From Ustilaginoidea virens (lineage: Eukaryota > Ascomycota > Sordariomycetes > Hypocreales > Clavicipitaceae): 64,000 nucleotides of DNA. Under the pieces are notes generated by a model. The model worked only from the letters and a program-made list of their open reading frames with translations, was not told the origin of the DNA and did no database searches. The position numbers and the translations under genes were made by a program. The stretch's first letter is position 1, and the number at the start of each line of letters is the position of its first letter. Where the stretch lies: NCBI RefSeq assembly GCF_000687475.1, contig NC_057318.1:5146001-5210000 (forward strand). Direction: 5' to 3'. Below, one piece after another: positions 47,060 through 59,244 of the stretch.

Positions 47060-48495
47060 CTATTGGGCCTTCCTAGCGGTGTCTCTGAGAGAAGGGGCCG
47101 TTTCGTCCGTCATGTTCGTATTGAGCTCCTCAATGTCTGCAGCCCACAGCGCGGCACCGACTATGAACGGTTAGGTGTGCTGACTTTCGAAAACCGCAAG
47201 GACAACGGGTTGCATGGGCTTGGAGGAAAACTCACCCGTGTTTGTGTAGGTGAAGAGGATGTTGGCAACAGGAATCATCTCAAGAAGGGTAGCCACCAAG
47301 CCAAATCTACGACACATGGTCTCACCGTCAGCCTCCCTGATCATGGCTGCATACATATGCGCACCTCTTTGACCGTGCAGCAAGTAGATGAAGGGGACGA
47401 CGATGGGACACACGAGACTCACGCCGTGTATGGTCCTGTATGTTTGTCGAGCCACTCCTGCTTCTGGGAGGCTGACCATTGCTTAAGTTGGAAGTACTAA
47501 ATTCAACATGAGCCGGTGAGAAGAGGGAGACAATGTTTGAAGTCATGGATATGCGGCAACTCACTCGACCGTGTACTTGTGTTCCCCGATTTCGAGCTGG
47601 TGCATGTGTCAATCTCCAAGTCTTGGTCGCCAAGGCTTAGTCTGCTGGCTAGAAAGAAACACACCCTGAAGATACAAAAACGCGGCTGTACCGACGACGG
47701 GGATGAAGTTGAAGGGTAGATACATGACGTAACGAATAAGAGCTGCGGGACTGAACTTGCTGAAGGGACTCTTCAATGTCTTGCCGAGCCTTGCAATCGG
47801 GTCACTGCCCGACCTCACTTCGCGGCCTTGACGCACCATGTTTGTGGCGTTTCTAGAAATCAGCGTGCCATCAAAGGTATCGAGGATAGCTTGCTGGAGA
47901 ATCCAGTTTCTGGAAATGATGTTGACGATTGTCGAGCTTTCGTTGAGCACAAGAAGTACGGTTGAGACCACTGCCAATGGGCCGCTGGTAAAGACTAGCA
48001 CGGCTAGCTGCGGAAGGTAGGTAAAGGTGAACATGGCGCCGATGACGGCGGCCGAGACGGTCAAGTACTGTCCGATCTTGGAGGTGAATGGCCTCCACAG
48101 AGACCTGTGCGTAAGAAAGTAGAAGATGCCCTAAGACGGCCAGGAATGGTCAACAACAGTGCGGGCAGCGTGGGTAGCCAGGCTACCCGCAGAGGACGAC
48201 GAAGAGGACGATGAAGATGGGGGCAATACTTTGAACGGATACAGATAGGCTCTACTCTTGATTGCCTGGTAGGCGACGCTCCTAGCCCGGCCCAAATCTT
48301 CCGTCCTGCCGAGCGGTCAATTTCTCGATCAGGCGGGATTCTTTTTCTTTTTCCGGGTTTGCCAGGTGACGCGAAAGGGGTGGCAGAAGAGGGCAAAAGC
48401 GCAGCTTTGTCTCACAAGATCTGTTGAGCTTTCTCTTGGACCGAATCTACGACTCGGCGACTCGCAGCTTTACTATTCTTGGATGAGTCTGCCAT
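47060..48495 (-). CDS. EI24 / Rrt8-LDS-type multi-pass membrane protein
   Basis: Seven exons on minus: 48495-48416, 48305-48230, 48130-47665, 47596-47565, 47496-47423, 47306-47236, 47160-47060; 299 residues. All six introns (110, 99, 68, 68, 116, 75 bp) are GT..AG and keep frame; exon 4 is only 32 bp. The start has an excellent context (CCACCATGG). Family landmarks: AIKSRAYLYPFKGIFYFLTH, FTYLPQLAVLVF, a LIRYVMYLPFNFIPVVGT helix, RYFQLKQWS and FGLVATLLEMIPVANILF, ending VGAALWAADIEE. This matches the fungal EI24-domain group that includes yeast Rrt8/Lds1/Lds2 (lipid droplet and spore-wall associated). Several hydrophobic segments (roughly residues 74-122, 180-206, 245-275) imply a polytopic protein. 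Exact role unknown. Confidence 0.9.
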
Positions 48496-51400
48496 GGTGG
48501 TGCTCTTTGCTTCGACGGGTCGATATTTCACGGGATACGGGATATGGTGCGGCGGCGTCCAGAGGAAGGGTTGTCAAGAAGTGGACGTTTTGAACGCGAG
48601 TTTTCTCTCAGCTCAGCGATGCTCAGGTGACGATGACGCCGAACCTGACGCGCTGAATCTGACGCTGAATCTGACGCTGCTACAGTACCTAAGCTTAGGT
48701 ACGCACCAACACCAGCCTACCCAAGGCAAGTCGATGTCGTCATTTCCGCCTCACACGTGTTGCGCCGCCGCCGCGTTCTTGCTTTTCCTCTTGAAATCCG
48801 TTCCGACTGTACCCAGTGCCAGAGCGGCAGAATTGCATAAAACGCTCCTATGCGTCCATACGCCATTAACGCTTTTTTCTAAACGGGATTCTATCTGTCG
48901 AATTGACCTTGCCATTCCAACAGTACATACATGCGTCTCTTTGGCTGTGCAACATCTTTGCGGCGCGTGTCTGACTTTGCAAACCATTCCGGCAAGAACC
49001 CTGGGTACCGGGAGGAACTTGTTCGCTTTCATTTGTTGAACCACGACACGAGTACTGTACAAACGTCAAAAACCAGCAGCACAACCATGTTTTGACCCGT
49101 CATGACGTAAATCGGGCGTGTCCAGCCCCGCGAACTCCACGTCCACGTGACAAGTGGGGGCTTGCGACTCGCTTCTTGTTGCACCAAAAGTGTGACGCCA
49201 CACAATGTGCGACTTCATCGAGTATCATTATTTACTGCGATACTTCACATTCTTCAACGGGGTGGCGGCAGAGAAGCCGCACAGATGAAGAACCAAACGT
49301 CATTAATCGAACTGCGCGCGCCGTCATGAATTTGTCCATCTGGGCGCGCTTCTGATGAGAAATTTCCGTGCATCGCTCTTCTGCCGCGATGCTGTTTCCA
49401 AACGAGCCAGTTCGACAACACGGGCATGCGTGGGAAACCTAGGTCATCCATCACTTCTGCAGGCAATGAAGGCCGTGGCGTGGCCTCTGGGGATGCGTTG
49501 GGCTGCCACACTCGCGGTCCTCTCCTTCTCCCACGGCGAGGTGAGCAGTAATCATGTGAAAGCCCTGCTGCCATTTGCCACGGTAAATTGTCCCTCTCCG
49601 AGACCTGCGGCAGGTCATGACTCTGTGAAGCAGCAGGTTATAGCATGGGTCCATGAGAGTTGTTGACCTTTTGAACATCTCCTCTACTTGCTAAAAGGTG
49701 TATGCGCCTCCCATCTTCGTTCAGCTCCCAGATTTTCCTCGGCCTTTTGCTATGTAGCCGTCGACATTTGCCTCGTTGGCCGTTTGTTGGTGCGGTGTAA
49801 GGGCAGGTGAGGGGATGCCCTATTATTATTACAGGGTGGAATTTGACTTGGACCAAGAATACGAAGCGGGCAGCGGTCCAGGATTTGCGCCCAGGCCATA
49901 GAGGCGGTGCGCACCAATCGCAAGTCTCACCCAGGTCAGTGAGGATTTAATTAGAAACTGCGGGCGAAGCAAGCACCGGCCAGAAGAAGAGCGGAAAACT
50001 CGTAGCCGTGAACGCGGACGAATACACTCCAACAGAGTACGTCGAGCGCTGTGGAAACGAGCATGCGGCGGCGACGAGAATGCAGCATCAATTGAACGGA
50101 GCATAGGCTGGGGGGGGGGGGGGGGGGGGCGGCGATGGGACTCGGGAGTCAAGGCTCAAGGCTCAAAGACTCAAGAGCCCGAAATGCGTGCCGTATTCCT
50201 CAAGTCCGTGGATCTCATGGACAGTTTCTCTGCATGGGCGACGGGATTAACCAACGTGCCGTCCGGGAAACGAGCCAAGAGCTCGTCAGCCTTGAAACGG
50301 CTGCTGGTGCATGGACCAGGGGATAGTTGGTTGAAACATGCTGCTTTGGGCCGGGGGACTGATCCATCGAGAGCCGAGGACGGTGTGTTTGGGTCGGTCA
50401 GTTCAAGAGATGAAAGCAGAGAAGAGTTCCAAGTCGACCTCGGCCAGTCTGGCAACTCTGGCGACTCTGGCGACTCTGGCGATGGACTGATCCGGATCTC
50501 CCGCACAGCATGCCCGAACATGCCCGCAGATGCCCGCAGATGCCCGCTGGAACTCCTCTCCTTCGTTCCGGGTCTACCTAGTTACTTGCCCCGTGCATCT
50601 TCTGGAAGGAAGAATCATGCAAAACGAAGCCCTACCTAGTTTTCATATCCGGTGGCGTTCCATTCCATGGTCGGCAGTTCGCGCCCTGGCAGGAGGCCCC
50701 CATCCCCCCATCCACCCATCCACCCATCCACCTACATATGTACCTAGCTCTGCATCACGTCGTAATCTCATCAGAGCTTGGACCAATCGGCCCGGCCCAC
50801 CAAGGCGAGAGGCGTGCTGTGCTGGCCGCAGCTATTCTTGGGCATTGGGGCTTGATTTGGAATTTGGAGATTTGATCAAGCAACGAAGAAAAAGACACGG
50901 CTGAAAAGGCCCAGTCTCCAGATTTCCAAATCAAGCGCACCCCGACGATCTTTTTGTTTTCGCAACGTAAAATGATAAAAAAAAAAAAAAAACAACTGCC
51001 TAAGCTTGCAATCTGTTCTGACCGGCTGACCCATGTCCGTCCAGTGCTGCGACATGGAAACGTTGGGAGATGGCCTTGCCGTGGCGCGCAACCCCCGTCC
51101 CCCCCGACAAACCCGTTGGCCAAGAGTAAGAAGCCGTCGCGAAGTCGAATTCCATCTCACTCCTGCTGTTTTACCGTGCAGTGTCCATTTTTTGGGTGCA
51201 TGGTGGCAGAGCAACAAGGTTCGTTGAGCCAAAATCCAGAGGACCTAGGCAAGGTCCTAGGTACCAAAGGTAGGTGCATAGGTAGAGGTAGGTACCAGGT
51301 AGACAGCCGACTTGCGGACTTTTGAGTCGGCGATCGGCCGCAAAGCGTTTCTCCGGCCGGCCTGAATCATCCCGCCCGGCACGCCTAGGCCGCCGCGATT

Positions 51401-52470
51401 TTTTCCAAAGTCCGCTGGAGCGCCCGCCTCGATTGGCTGATGCAAGTGGGCCCTTCTGCAAGTCACGCCCCCCCCCCCCTTTCCCCGACCCCGAGTCGGC
51501 GACAACCCCACATCATACCCTAAGAATATTGACCCCAAGAAGGTAGGTAGGTACGAGGTAGGCAATCGGGCATTAACCACTTCCTCACTCGGCCTTGCGG
51601 ACTCGGGGACTTGTATTGTGCGGTCTCGGAAGGATTTCATGCGCAGCCGGAGATTTTGCGGCTGTTAGTGACGGAACGGGCGCTGCAGAATTGCTCACAA
51701 AAGGGGATGGGCAGCTTGTTCAATTGTTTGATTACCACTGGGGATTCGTTGGAGCGCCTAATCAACCGCAGACTGCTACGTGTACGGATCCGCTTCCCCT
51801 GACTTGTAGAGCAGTTTGTCCGCAAAGGCTAGACGGGCGGCATCCCTGATATCAAAACGCGGCACTTGTTGGTCAAGACCGGGCCCCAATCGTCGTCTCA
51901 TGGGGTTTAGCGGGCGGAGAGTTGAGACGCCTTGAACGCGCTAAGCAAGACAGAAAAAAAAAAAGACAGCAAGAGAGCGGCAATAAGCGAAATAGACGAA
52001 TAAGTAATCAAGGGAAAACGAGAAAAAAAAAAAAAAAAAAAGGACCCAGAAAAGCAAAGAGTACGGAGTAAAGTGAAATGAAATGAAAAGGGGAGGTCCA
52101 TGAAAACTGGAACCCCCCAGTGCCCTTTTTGGTGCCCATTGCTAGGGTACACCTCCTCCTACCTGGTATGTACTACTGAGCTGAGCGACTGGGCGGGCAT
52201 GTGGGGCGGGGCCGGGTAGCTGGATCTCGGCCTTTTTCTCTTGGATCCCACGCTGCTACGGAGCGCAACAGCGTGGCGGATATCCCCTATGAACTAGCTA
52301 GCATAGCAGCAAGTAAATACGGCTTCGAGCTCCATGTCGCTTCTGTTCTGTTGTCCAGGATGCAGTCGGATGGGTGCGGTGCGTGGGTGCCGAAAAGATG
52401 ATGTCAACGTATGTCCAGAGCAAGGCAAGACGCGGGCGACAAAGCCCGAGCGCCGGCGGGTCGGCGCCTG

Positions 52471-52505
52471 AGCAGCAGCAGCAGCAGCAGCAGCAGAGCA
52501 GCAGC
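52471..52505. repeat. (AGC)n trinucleotide array
   Basis: About ten AGC copies with one interruption, followed by a C-run. Confidence 0.85.
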
Positions 52506-53603
52506 CACCCCCCCCCCCCCCCCCGGTTCTTTTCTTTGCTTGGTTGCTTCCTTCCGTGGCAGGGCTTCCATTTCAACCTTCGAAGCGAAGTGCGCTGTAC
52601 CGGTGCGGCCCGGTGGGAGGGGAGGGAGCCAGACCAGAGTCAAGGCTCAAGACTCAGCCTGGACGGCAGGGAACGACGACGACGGCGTGGCAGGTGTATT
52701 GCCCAGACTCCGTACATGTGAATCCGCCGCTGGCACCCAAGGCCAAGGCCGTCCGTCGCGCGAGCCCGCGCTGCGAGCCTCAAATCTAGGGACGTACATG
52801 CTACATGCCTACCTAGGTAGGTACATGTAGGCACCCGTGCAGGCTGACAGCTACCTGCTGCCGCATGTAATGCAACCTGGCAGGGAGGTATGTAGGGAGG
52901 CAGCGCTGCGGTGCAGGGCCATTCCCAGCGCCGAGCCCCACATCGACGACCAGCACCCAGCACACCACAGCACACCAGACCACAGCACCTGGCAAGGCAA
53001 GGCAGGCTGAGGGCTCCAGGTCCCCCTCCTCCTCGCTATTTCGGACATAACCGCCTTCCGACAAGGTTGCTAAACCCACTCCTCTTTGCCCGGTTGCATG
53101 AGGTCAAGACTTCAGGCAGGAGGACCTTCGCAACTGGTCGTGCTTTCCGCAATCCCCCATCTCCAGTCGAATGGACGCCTCACCCCCTCCCTTCTCCTTC
53201 TCCTTCTCCTTCTCTTCCTCCTTTCCCCTCCCCCCCCCCCCCCCCCCCCATCCCCCCATCTCCAACTCTCCACCCCCAAACTCTCCACCCACCGGGAAAT
53301 GTAAAACTGAAAAAGGTTCATGGGAAGCGAGGCCATCCGTCAGCCATCACCACAAAATGTCAAGGATCATGTACGTAGTACGGATCAATTCAGGTCCTCG
53401 CTCTCGCAGAACTAGCTCTGTCGCCCTGTGTGCTCTTTTCCCGGACGACCCTCCCCCCCCCCATTCCCCTCCCCTCCTCCTTCTTCGGGATCCTTACGAC
53501 CTTCGCCGCCGTGCGTCACCTATTATTAAGCCATGTCGCTTGCAAGACATTCTCTCGTCGATTCCCGCACCCGCACCCCCCCCCCCCCCCCCCCGGCCCC
53601 AAT

Positions 53604-53653
53604 TATACGTGGATAGCCTAGTGAGCAGTATACGTGGATAGCCTAGTGAGCAG
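53604..53653. repeat. Perfect 25-bp tandem duplication upstream of the Zn2Cys6 gene
   Basis: Two identical adjacent copies (53604-53628, 53629-53653) beginning TATACGTGGATAG; they end 180 bp before the start codon, in the promoter or 5' leader. Confidence 0.92.
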
Positions 53654-53832
53654 ACAGAGCCATATTATATATAGTTATTGCCCTCACCTTCCTGCGATAC
53701 CTTTCCCTCTTGGTATAAGCCAAAATTCGGTGCGCGCTTTGCCCTAAACACCCGGAGCCAACCTGCCTGCCTGGTACCCGTCGGATCTGGTTCGACATTC
53801 GTCTCATCAAACATTCACACGCCTCATAGAGA

Positions 53833-55134
53833 ATGGTGTCACACAGCTTGCCTTCGCCTCCCGCCGAGGATACCAAGTCGGGGGCTTCTAGAAAGTCCCC
53901 CTGCACTTCCAAGTCTGCAAAGTCAACAAATCGAGTCACCAAGCGACCTAGCGCCAGCGCTTCTGCGCTACACCATCATCATGACCACATTGCTCAGAGC
54001 GCAGGTATCCACGGTCGACACAAGAGAGTTTGGAAGGCTTGCGAGAGATGTAGAATGAAAAAGACAAAGGTACGGCGTATTCTCCCCTGACAACATGGCC
54101 ATGACAAAAGCCGAAACAAAAAGGAGGCGGCCCGAAAAGCCTTTTCCATTCACATGCAAATCCTCTAACATGAACTTTGCCCAGTGCGATGGTGAATTTC
54201 CTTGCAAGAGATGCAAGGATGATGGTCTTGTTTGCACAGCGGGCGTGCGTAAGAAGGTCGAGTACAAGCAGTTGCCTCGAGGGTATGTGGCCACATCTGT
54301 ACATGGAAATGATGATTGTTTTGAAACCTTTTTGCTCGTCTTGCTCACTTTTGTGCGCCCCCCCCCCCCCCCCCTGGCAGGTATGCCGAAGTTCTGGAGA
54401 ATACCCAGTTCGCTCTCATCGCCACTGTCCATAAGCTGTACAACATGGTCCGCAACTCGCAGCCCTGGGAATTCGGCGAGCCCGACCTCAACGATCGCGG
54501 GCTTCCAGTCATCCACGATATTGCAAAGAAGCTGGGCTGCATCCGACCCAACAATGACGTCGACCTTCCCGTTCATTCCGTCTTTCCCGAAGACGAAGCT
54601 GGTCTGGCTGAGCTTGCTCGCCAGTTGCAGGAACAGCAGAAGCAAGACGATCATGATAGCCCAAAGGACGTCAAGGATGCCGACTCGTCTCGGTATCAGC
54701 GCAACGATCGGGCCTCTTCATCCGAGCTGGAACACTCTGATTTCGAAGACTACCGGAAGGCGGCCTTTGGCGGCAACAACCCCATCACTCTGTCACCACA
54801 AAGCTTTGCGGGCAGCAACGACTTTGAATTCAGCTCCACCATTCCCGAGATGGACCCGGGTGCCCTGTTTGCCTCGACGTCACCGTCGTTGCCCGACTAC
54901 AGGGCATGGCATTTCCCCAAGCCTCAAGACGGCGGTGGTGGGTTTGCGATGCAGTTTCTTCACCAAGCCGGGGGGTTTGCGGGCATGAACATGCCGGATC
55001 TGGGCATGATGGATCCGGTGTTTGGCGAGATCAAGCCCGACATGTTGCCGTGCCCCAACCCGGATGTCATGATGGGCATGGCCGACCCCATGATCTACGG
55101 TGGCTTCGAGAACGAGGCGATGAGGCTACAGTAA
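53833..55134 (+). CDS. Zn2Cys6 (C6) fungal transcription factor
   Basis: Exons 53833-54069, 54185-54282 and 54381-55134, 362 residues; introns of 115 and 98 bp (GTACGG..GCCCAG, GTATGT..GGCAG) keep frame. The zinc cluster is C70-x2-C73-x6-C80-x5-C86-x2-C89-x6-C96, the exact C6 spacing, preceded by VWKA and followed by the linker GVRKKVEYKQLPRGY. The first intron falls just before the third cysteine. After the cluster comes a well-ordered block (YAEVLENTQFALIATVHKLY, then PVIHDIAKKLGCIRP), which I recall from a conserved ascomycete group with some likeness to fluffy-type regulators; that assignment is weak. The C-terminus is Met/Pro/Gly-rich and acidic, a plausible activation region. No fungal-specific transcription factor (middle homology) domain is seen, so the protein is short for its class. 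Targets unknown. Confidence 0.92.
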
Positions 55135-57057
55135 ACGTGGTCCGACGTTGCACATTGTTCACGCGGGGCAGCACACGACCTTTTTGACCGCCGCCTTGCA
55201 TATCCCCGGATTCTGTGTCACATGCGATTATGTTTTATGACGAGACCATGACAGCAAGATGCGACGGCCGCAAAGACGTCGTGCTAGTTGGCGCAACGCA
55301 CGACAACGACAGTTGAGGGGGGGATGTTTACAACTGGATAGACTTGTTTTCTATATTTACCAAGCTACAGTTGGGGATCGGATCTTTTTTTTTTTTTTTT
55401 TTTTTTTGGGTTTTGGCTCTTTTATTTTATTTCTTTTGGCCATCTTGAGCGTTGGGGTTTGGCGTCGGAGATACAGGTGGTGCTGGTGCTATAGACGGGT
55501 ATGGACGGTTACTGGGGTCGACGATTGCCTCGTGTGCTTGACGGGCAATCGACAAGAGGTTAATTTCAACCAATCCCGTGTGGCAATGATTTGCTGTGCC
55601 GTGCTGTGCCGTTGATGTGCCGTTGATGAGCTTTTGATGTACTTGTATTTGATAACAAATGGTGTGTGTACGCACGTGTGGTGTAAGTGGGCATTTGGTG
55701 GATGACGATAACGGCGGACCAAGTTGCAAGTACTGTGCCAACCACAACAACATGGCGCAAGCCACCCAGCACCCGTCGCCCAGCCCATCTCGAGTCCATG
55801 ACCCGTCCACGGCTTCCGACGGCAAACACGTCATCATCTCCAGAACAGCACGGAGTGCTCCGTATCCGTATCCGTATCCGTGCACTTACGTACACCTACA
55901 CGCACACGCACACGCACACGCAGAACGAAGAACTCGGCTGGAGCTAGCCCGCCCCACAAGGCTGGGCGAGAAACGCGCGTTTCAGCGGCGGCAGCGGCGG
56001 CGGCGGCGGCGGCGGCGGCTTCCCCCCTTCCCGCCGCTGGGGGGGGGGGGGGGGGCTAGGGCTAGGCCAAGTGGGGCCTCAATCCGCGTGTTTCCACTTT
56101 TGGGCAAACGAAAACGTTCGTGGAGCAGGGGGGGGGCCAGCCGCTGGCCCGTGCTTTTTTTTTTTTTTTTTTTTTTTCTTTTTTGGTTTTTGCCGTTGGT
56201 GTGTACAACATTGACCAGGCACCATCACAGCACAGCAAGCAGCAAAGGAGTGGAAGGACCAGACGTGCTGGAATCCGGGGAGAGGCTTGGGAAGCTCCAC
56301 CGGATAAAAAGAGGCGTCGGCCCAACCCTAACCCGGACGGGACCCAGGATCCAGGGCCTAGAACCCAAAACCTGAGAGATGGGAAAACCCAGAGCGAAGA
56401 AAAGGGAGAAAAGAAAAAAAAATAAAAATAAAAAAAGAAACGAAAACCAAAAAGAGTGCAAAGAGGGAGGCACCACGGCTCGCCGGCCCCAAGTCCCGCC
56501 TAAAGTCCCGCCCCAAGTTCCCATGTCGACCGAAGTGAGTTACCAAGTCTGACGTTGTTGCCATGGCCCGGCACATTGCCCGCAACTCGGCAGGGGCTTC
56601 CCCAGACCGCGGTGCCGATCCCGCTATCCTGTGCCGTTGGCCTTCTGCCGGTCTTCGGGGCTTACAAACCTCCGCGAGGGGGCGCGGCCATCACCCCCCT
56701 GTCTCTTCCCTGTCCCTCTCCCCTGTGGCCCCCCCAACTTCCTCCCCGGCCCCTTCCCCGAGTGCCCCAAGTCGGCGACTAAAACTCCCAAGCTCGGGCT
56801 GCTTCTGTCCTTGATTTTGATTTGATTTGACTGACGCGATGACGGACAGGGGTGTAGCCAGCGAAATGATCGAGAGGTGCAACTGCCGGATCGGGGTGGG
56901 TTTTGCCTGGTAAATTTGCAAGTTTATTTTTGCCTGATATTAAGGAGGGCGTCGGGGCGCTGGGGCGGCTTGCGCTTGCACAATGAAAAGCCAAAATGGA
57001 AAAATAGGCACCAAGGGGGAAAAAGAAGTCAATAAAGGGCAAAGAAAATGGAAAACG

Positions 57058-57099
57058 GAGTGCCGAGTGCCGAGTGCCGAGTGCCGAGTGCCGAGTGCC
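57058..57099. repeat. (GTGCCGA)n heptanucleotide array
   Basis: About six copies of AGTGCCG. Confidence 0.85.
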
Positions 57100-59205
57100 G
57101 ATGAAATGAACAGCCTTCCCAAGGTCGTTGCAGACCGGCTTTTCTCGTCTGCCGGCTCAGGCCAGTCTTGCTGCTCCGCATCAAGCAGTGGGCCCAGCCA
57201 TTATTATCATTATGTATGTACCTGTATGTGCCTCCTGGAGGTGGCTGGTACTGTAGCCAGGCACACGTAAGCCCGCTCGACACCAAGACGGTAGACGAAT
57301 AACCTGCATCCTCGCTTATAAGCTCTTTGCTTGCATTTGCAGCCGGAGCATTGCGAACCTTGCGCGTTAATTGTTAATTGCTGAAAGCCGGGCGGGCTTC
57401 CTCCCCCCCCCCCCCCCTTTTCTTTTTCCTTGTCTTTTCGGCTTCGGGCATCCCTTCCGACATGTGCTGAGCCTTACGGCGAATGCAGGGACAATACTCC
57501 GGCTGACTCGACTATTGTTGTCGTCGTCTCATCATTTCACCTCGGTTAGATTTGTTTCAATTCCATCGCATCATTCATCGTGCAATTTCTTCAGGCCACC
57601 AAGGCGTCCACTGGCTGACTGATGACACCTCGGCCCCTTACCCCGGCGTTGGCCTCACACTGCTGCAGGCTCTGCTCTGCTCATGTCCGTCCTCATGTCC
57701 CGATCGCGTGGTTGTCAGGTTCTTCGCCTTCCAGGCCCTGGCAATACGGCGCCTCCCAGCCAATCGCTCCACGGCACAGGGGGGCAGAAAAGAGGACTGG
57801 GGGGAGGGCTGCTGCTTCCAGGGTGCCCCGCAGGTCGTATCAGAACATGTCCGCGGAGACAGAGCAGAGTGGGACACTTCTGCTGGCAAGTTTGCGGCAG
57901 ATTCATCCAACGAAGTGGACCGGCTATTTCTCTTCTCATCTTCTTATTTTTTTTTTTTTTCGTATTAGTACGACATTCCCTTGACGTGCTGCGCTGTTTC
58001 ATCCCTGTATTGAGTTTCATCAGCGGCCTCCTTTGATGAACCCTCCTTTATCCGGCGGAGCATGACGGCGATGCTGCCCAATCGTGCATGAGGGTGGCCA
58101 AGGGGGGTGGCCAAAAGCGTTGATTAATCCTTTCCGTCGCACATGGGAGCCACGTTAGCATCCACGAGACAAAACAGCTTCAGCCTTTCACCCCTTGGTA
58201 AGAGAACCATATCGAAAAGGGAAAGAAAAAAGTCTAAAACATAGGGTTGTCATCGTGACAGAGCATGTGGGCTGGCATTCGCGCCTGGATGCAAACTTGG
58301 ATTATGTATGTGGCTAATCGTGATCAAGAGAGCAAGAAGCTTTGAGCTGAGAGCAAGAGGTGGCTGGCCCCTTTGCCTGTGTTGGGGTTGGGGTTGGTGC
58401 TGATGCTGATGCTGATGCTGATGCTGCCCACCAAATGCTATGCTATGCTGCGCCCGTTGACGCTGCATGTAAGCAAGCGGCCGGTTGAACATTGCCCTTT
58501 GACCACAGCCCATCCCATCAGCTTATTTAGCGCGCAAGCCGAGCGTTTGTATGTGAATTGACCGGATATGGATAGCGTTGCAGTCCCAGGCCACAAAGCG
58601 TATCGTTAGCGTCTGGTATGGCACGGGCACGGCACGCGCTGCTCACCAGCCTGTGGTCATTCAAGAAGGCCTGGGGGAAGGGGTTGGGCCTGGCTGCCCT
58701 ATTGCAATCAGTGACAAAAACTCCCTGGCCAAGTCTAGCCCTATTGCGGAACGAAACCGCCGATACGAGCGCGACTTCCGTCTGCGATAAGATTATGGCT
58801 CATAACACGTGGTTCCGTGGTTTGACTAGGTTTGACTTGGCCCCTCCCGTTGGCTGCATGGTCAGGGGCATCGGAACCCGCCCGAGGGGAGGGAATAGGC
58901 AAGTGTGTGGAGAATGGGGCGTGTTTGCGGAAGATTTTGGTGTCTGGAGTTATCAAGATTCAAAACTACTTTTGAAACGAACAAACAAAGTCAGCAGCCT
59001 GTTTTCGTGGTCATCCCCTGCCTTTTTTTTTTTTTTTTTTTTTCTTTTTTTCTCTCTTTGCATCGCGGACAAGGCAAGAAAGATAAACAAAGCGGCACGG
59101 CGGCACCTTGGGAGCCGGAGCCGCGCGGACGGGGAAAAAGAAAGGAGCGAAATGCAGATGGAGACTCGCCTCGCAACCTTGCTTGATTCGAAAGTCCGGT
59201 CCGGA

Positions 59206-59244
59206 CGGCGAGTGCGCGAGTGCGCGAGTGCGCGAGTGCGCGAG
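59206..59244. repeat. (GCGAGTGC)n octanucleotide array
   Basis: About five copies of GCGAGTGC. Confidence 0.85.

Larger units (their letters stand above)
48496..53832. other. 5.3-kb gene-poor region
   Basis: No gene can be supported. It includes poly-G at 50110-50129, A tracts at 50980 and 52023, CCTAGGTACC words at 51243-51300 and 52808-52830, an (AGC)n array at 52471-52505, C-runs at 51470, 52510, 53230 and 53579, and a 25-bp tandem duplication at 53604-53653 in front of the next gene. Confidence 0.55.

Noticed and set aside
57552..57968. 138-codon open frame on plus
   Set aside because: Ends in a poly-T derived Phe run and has no recognisable similarity.
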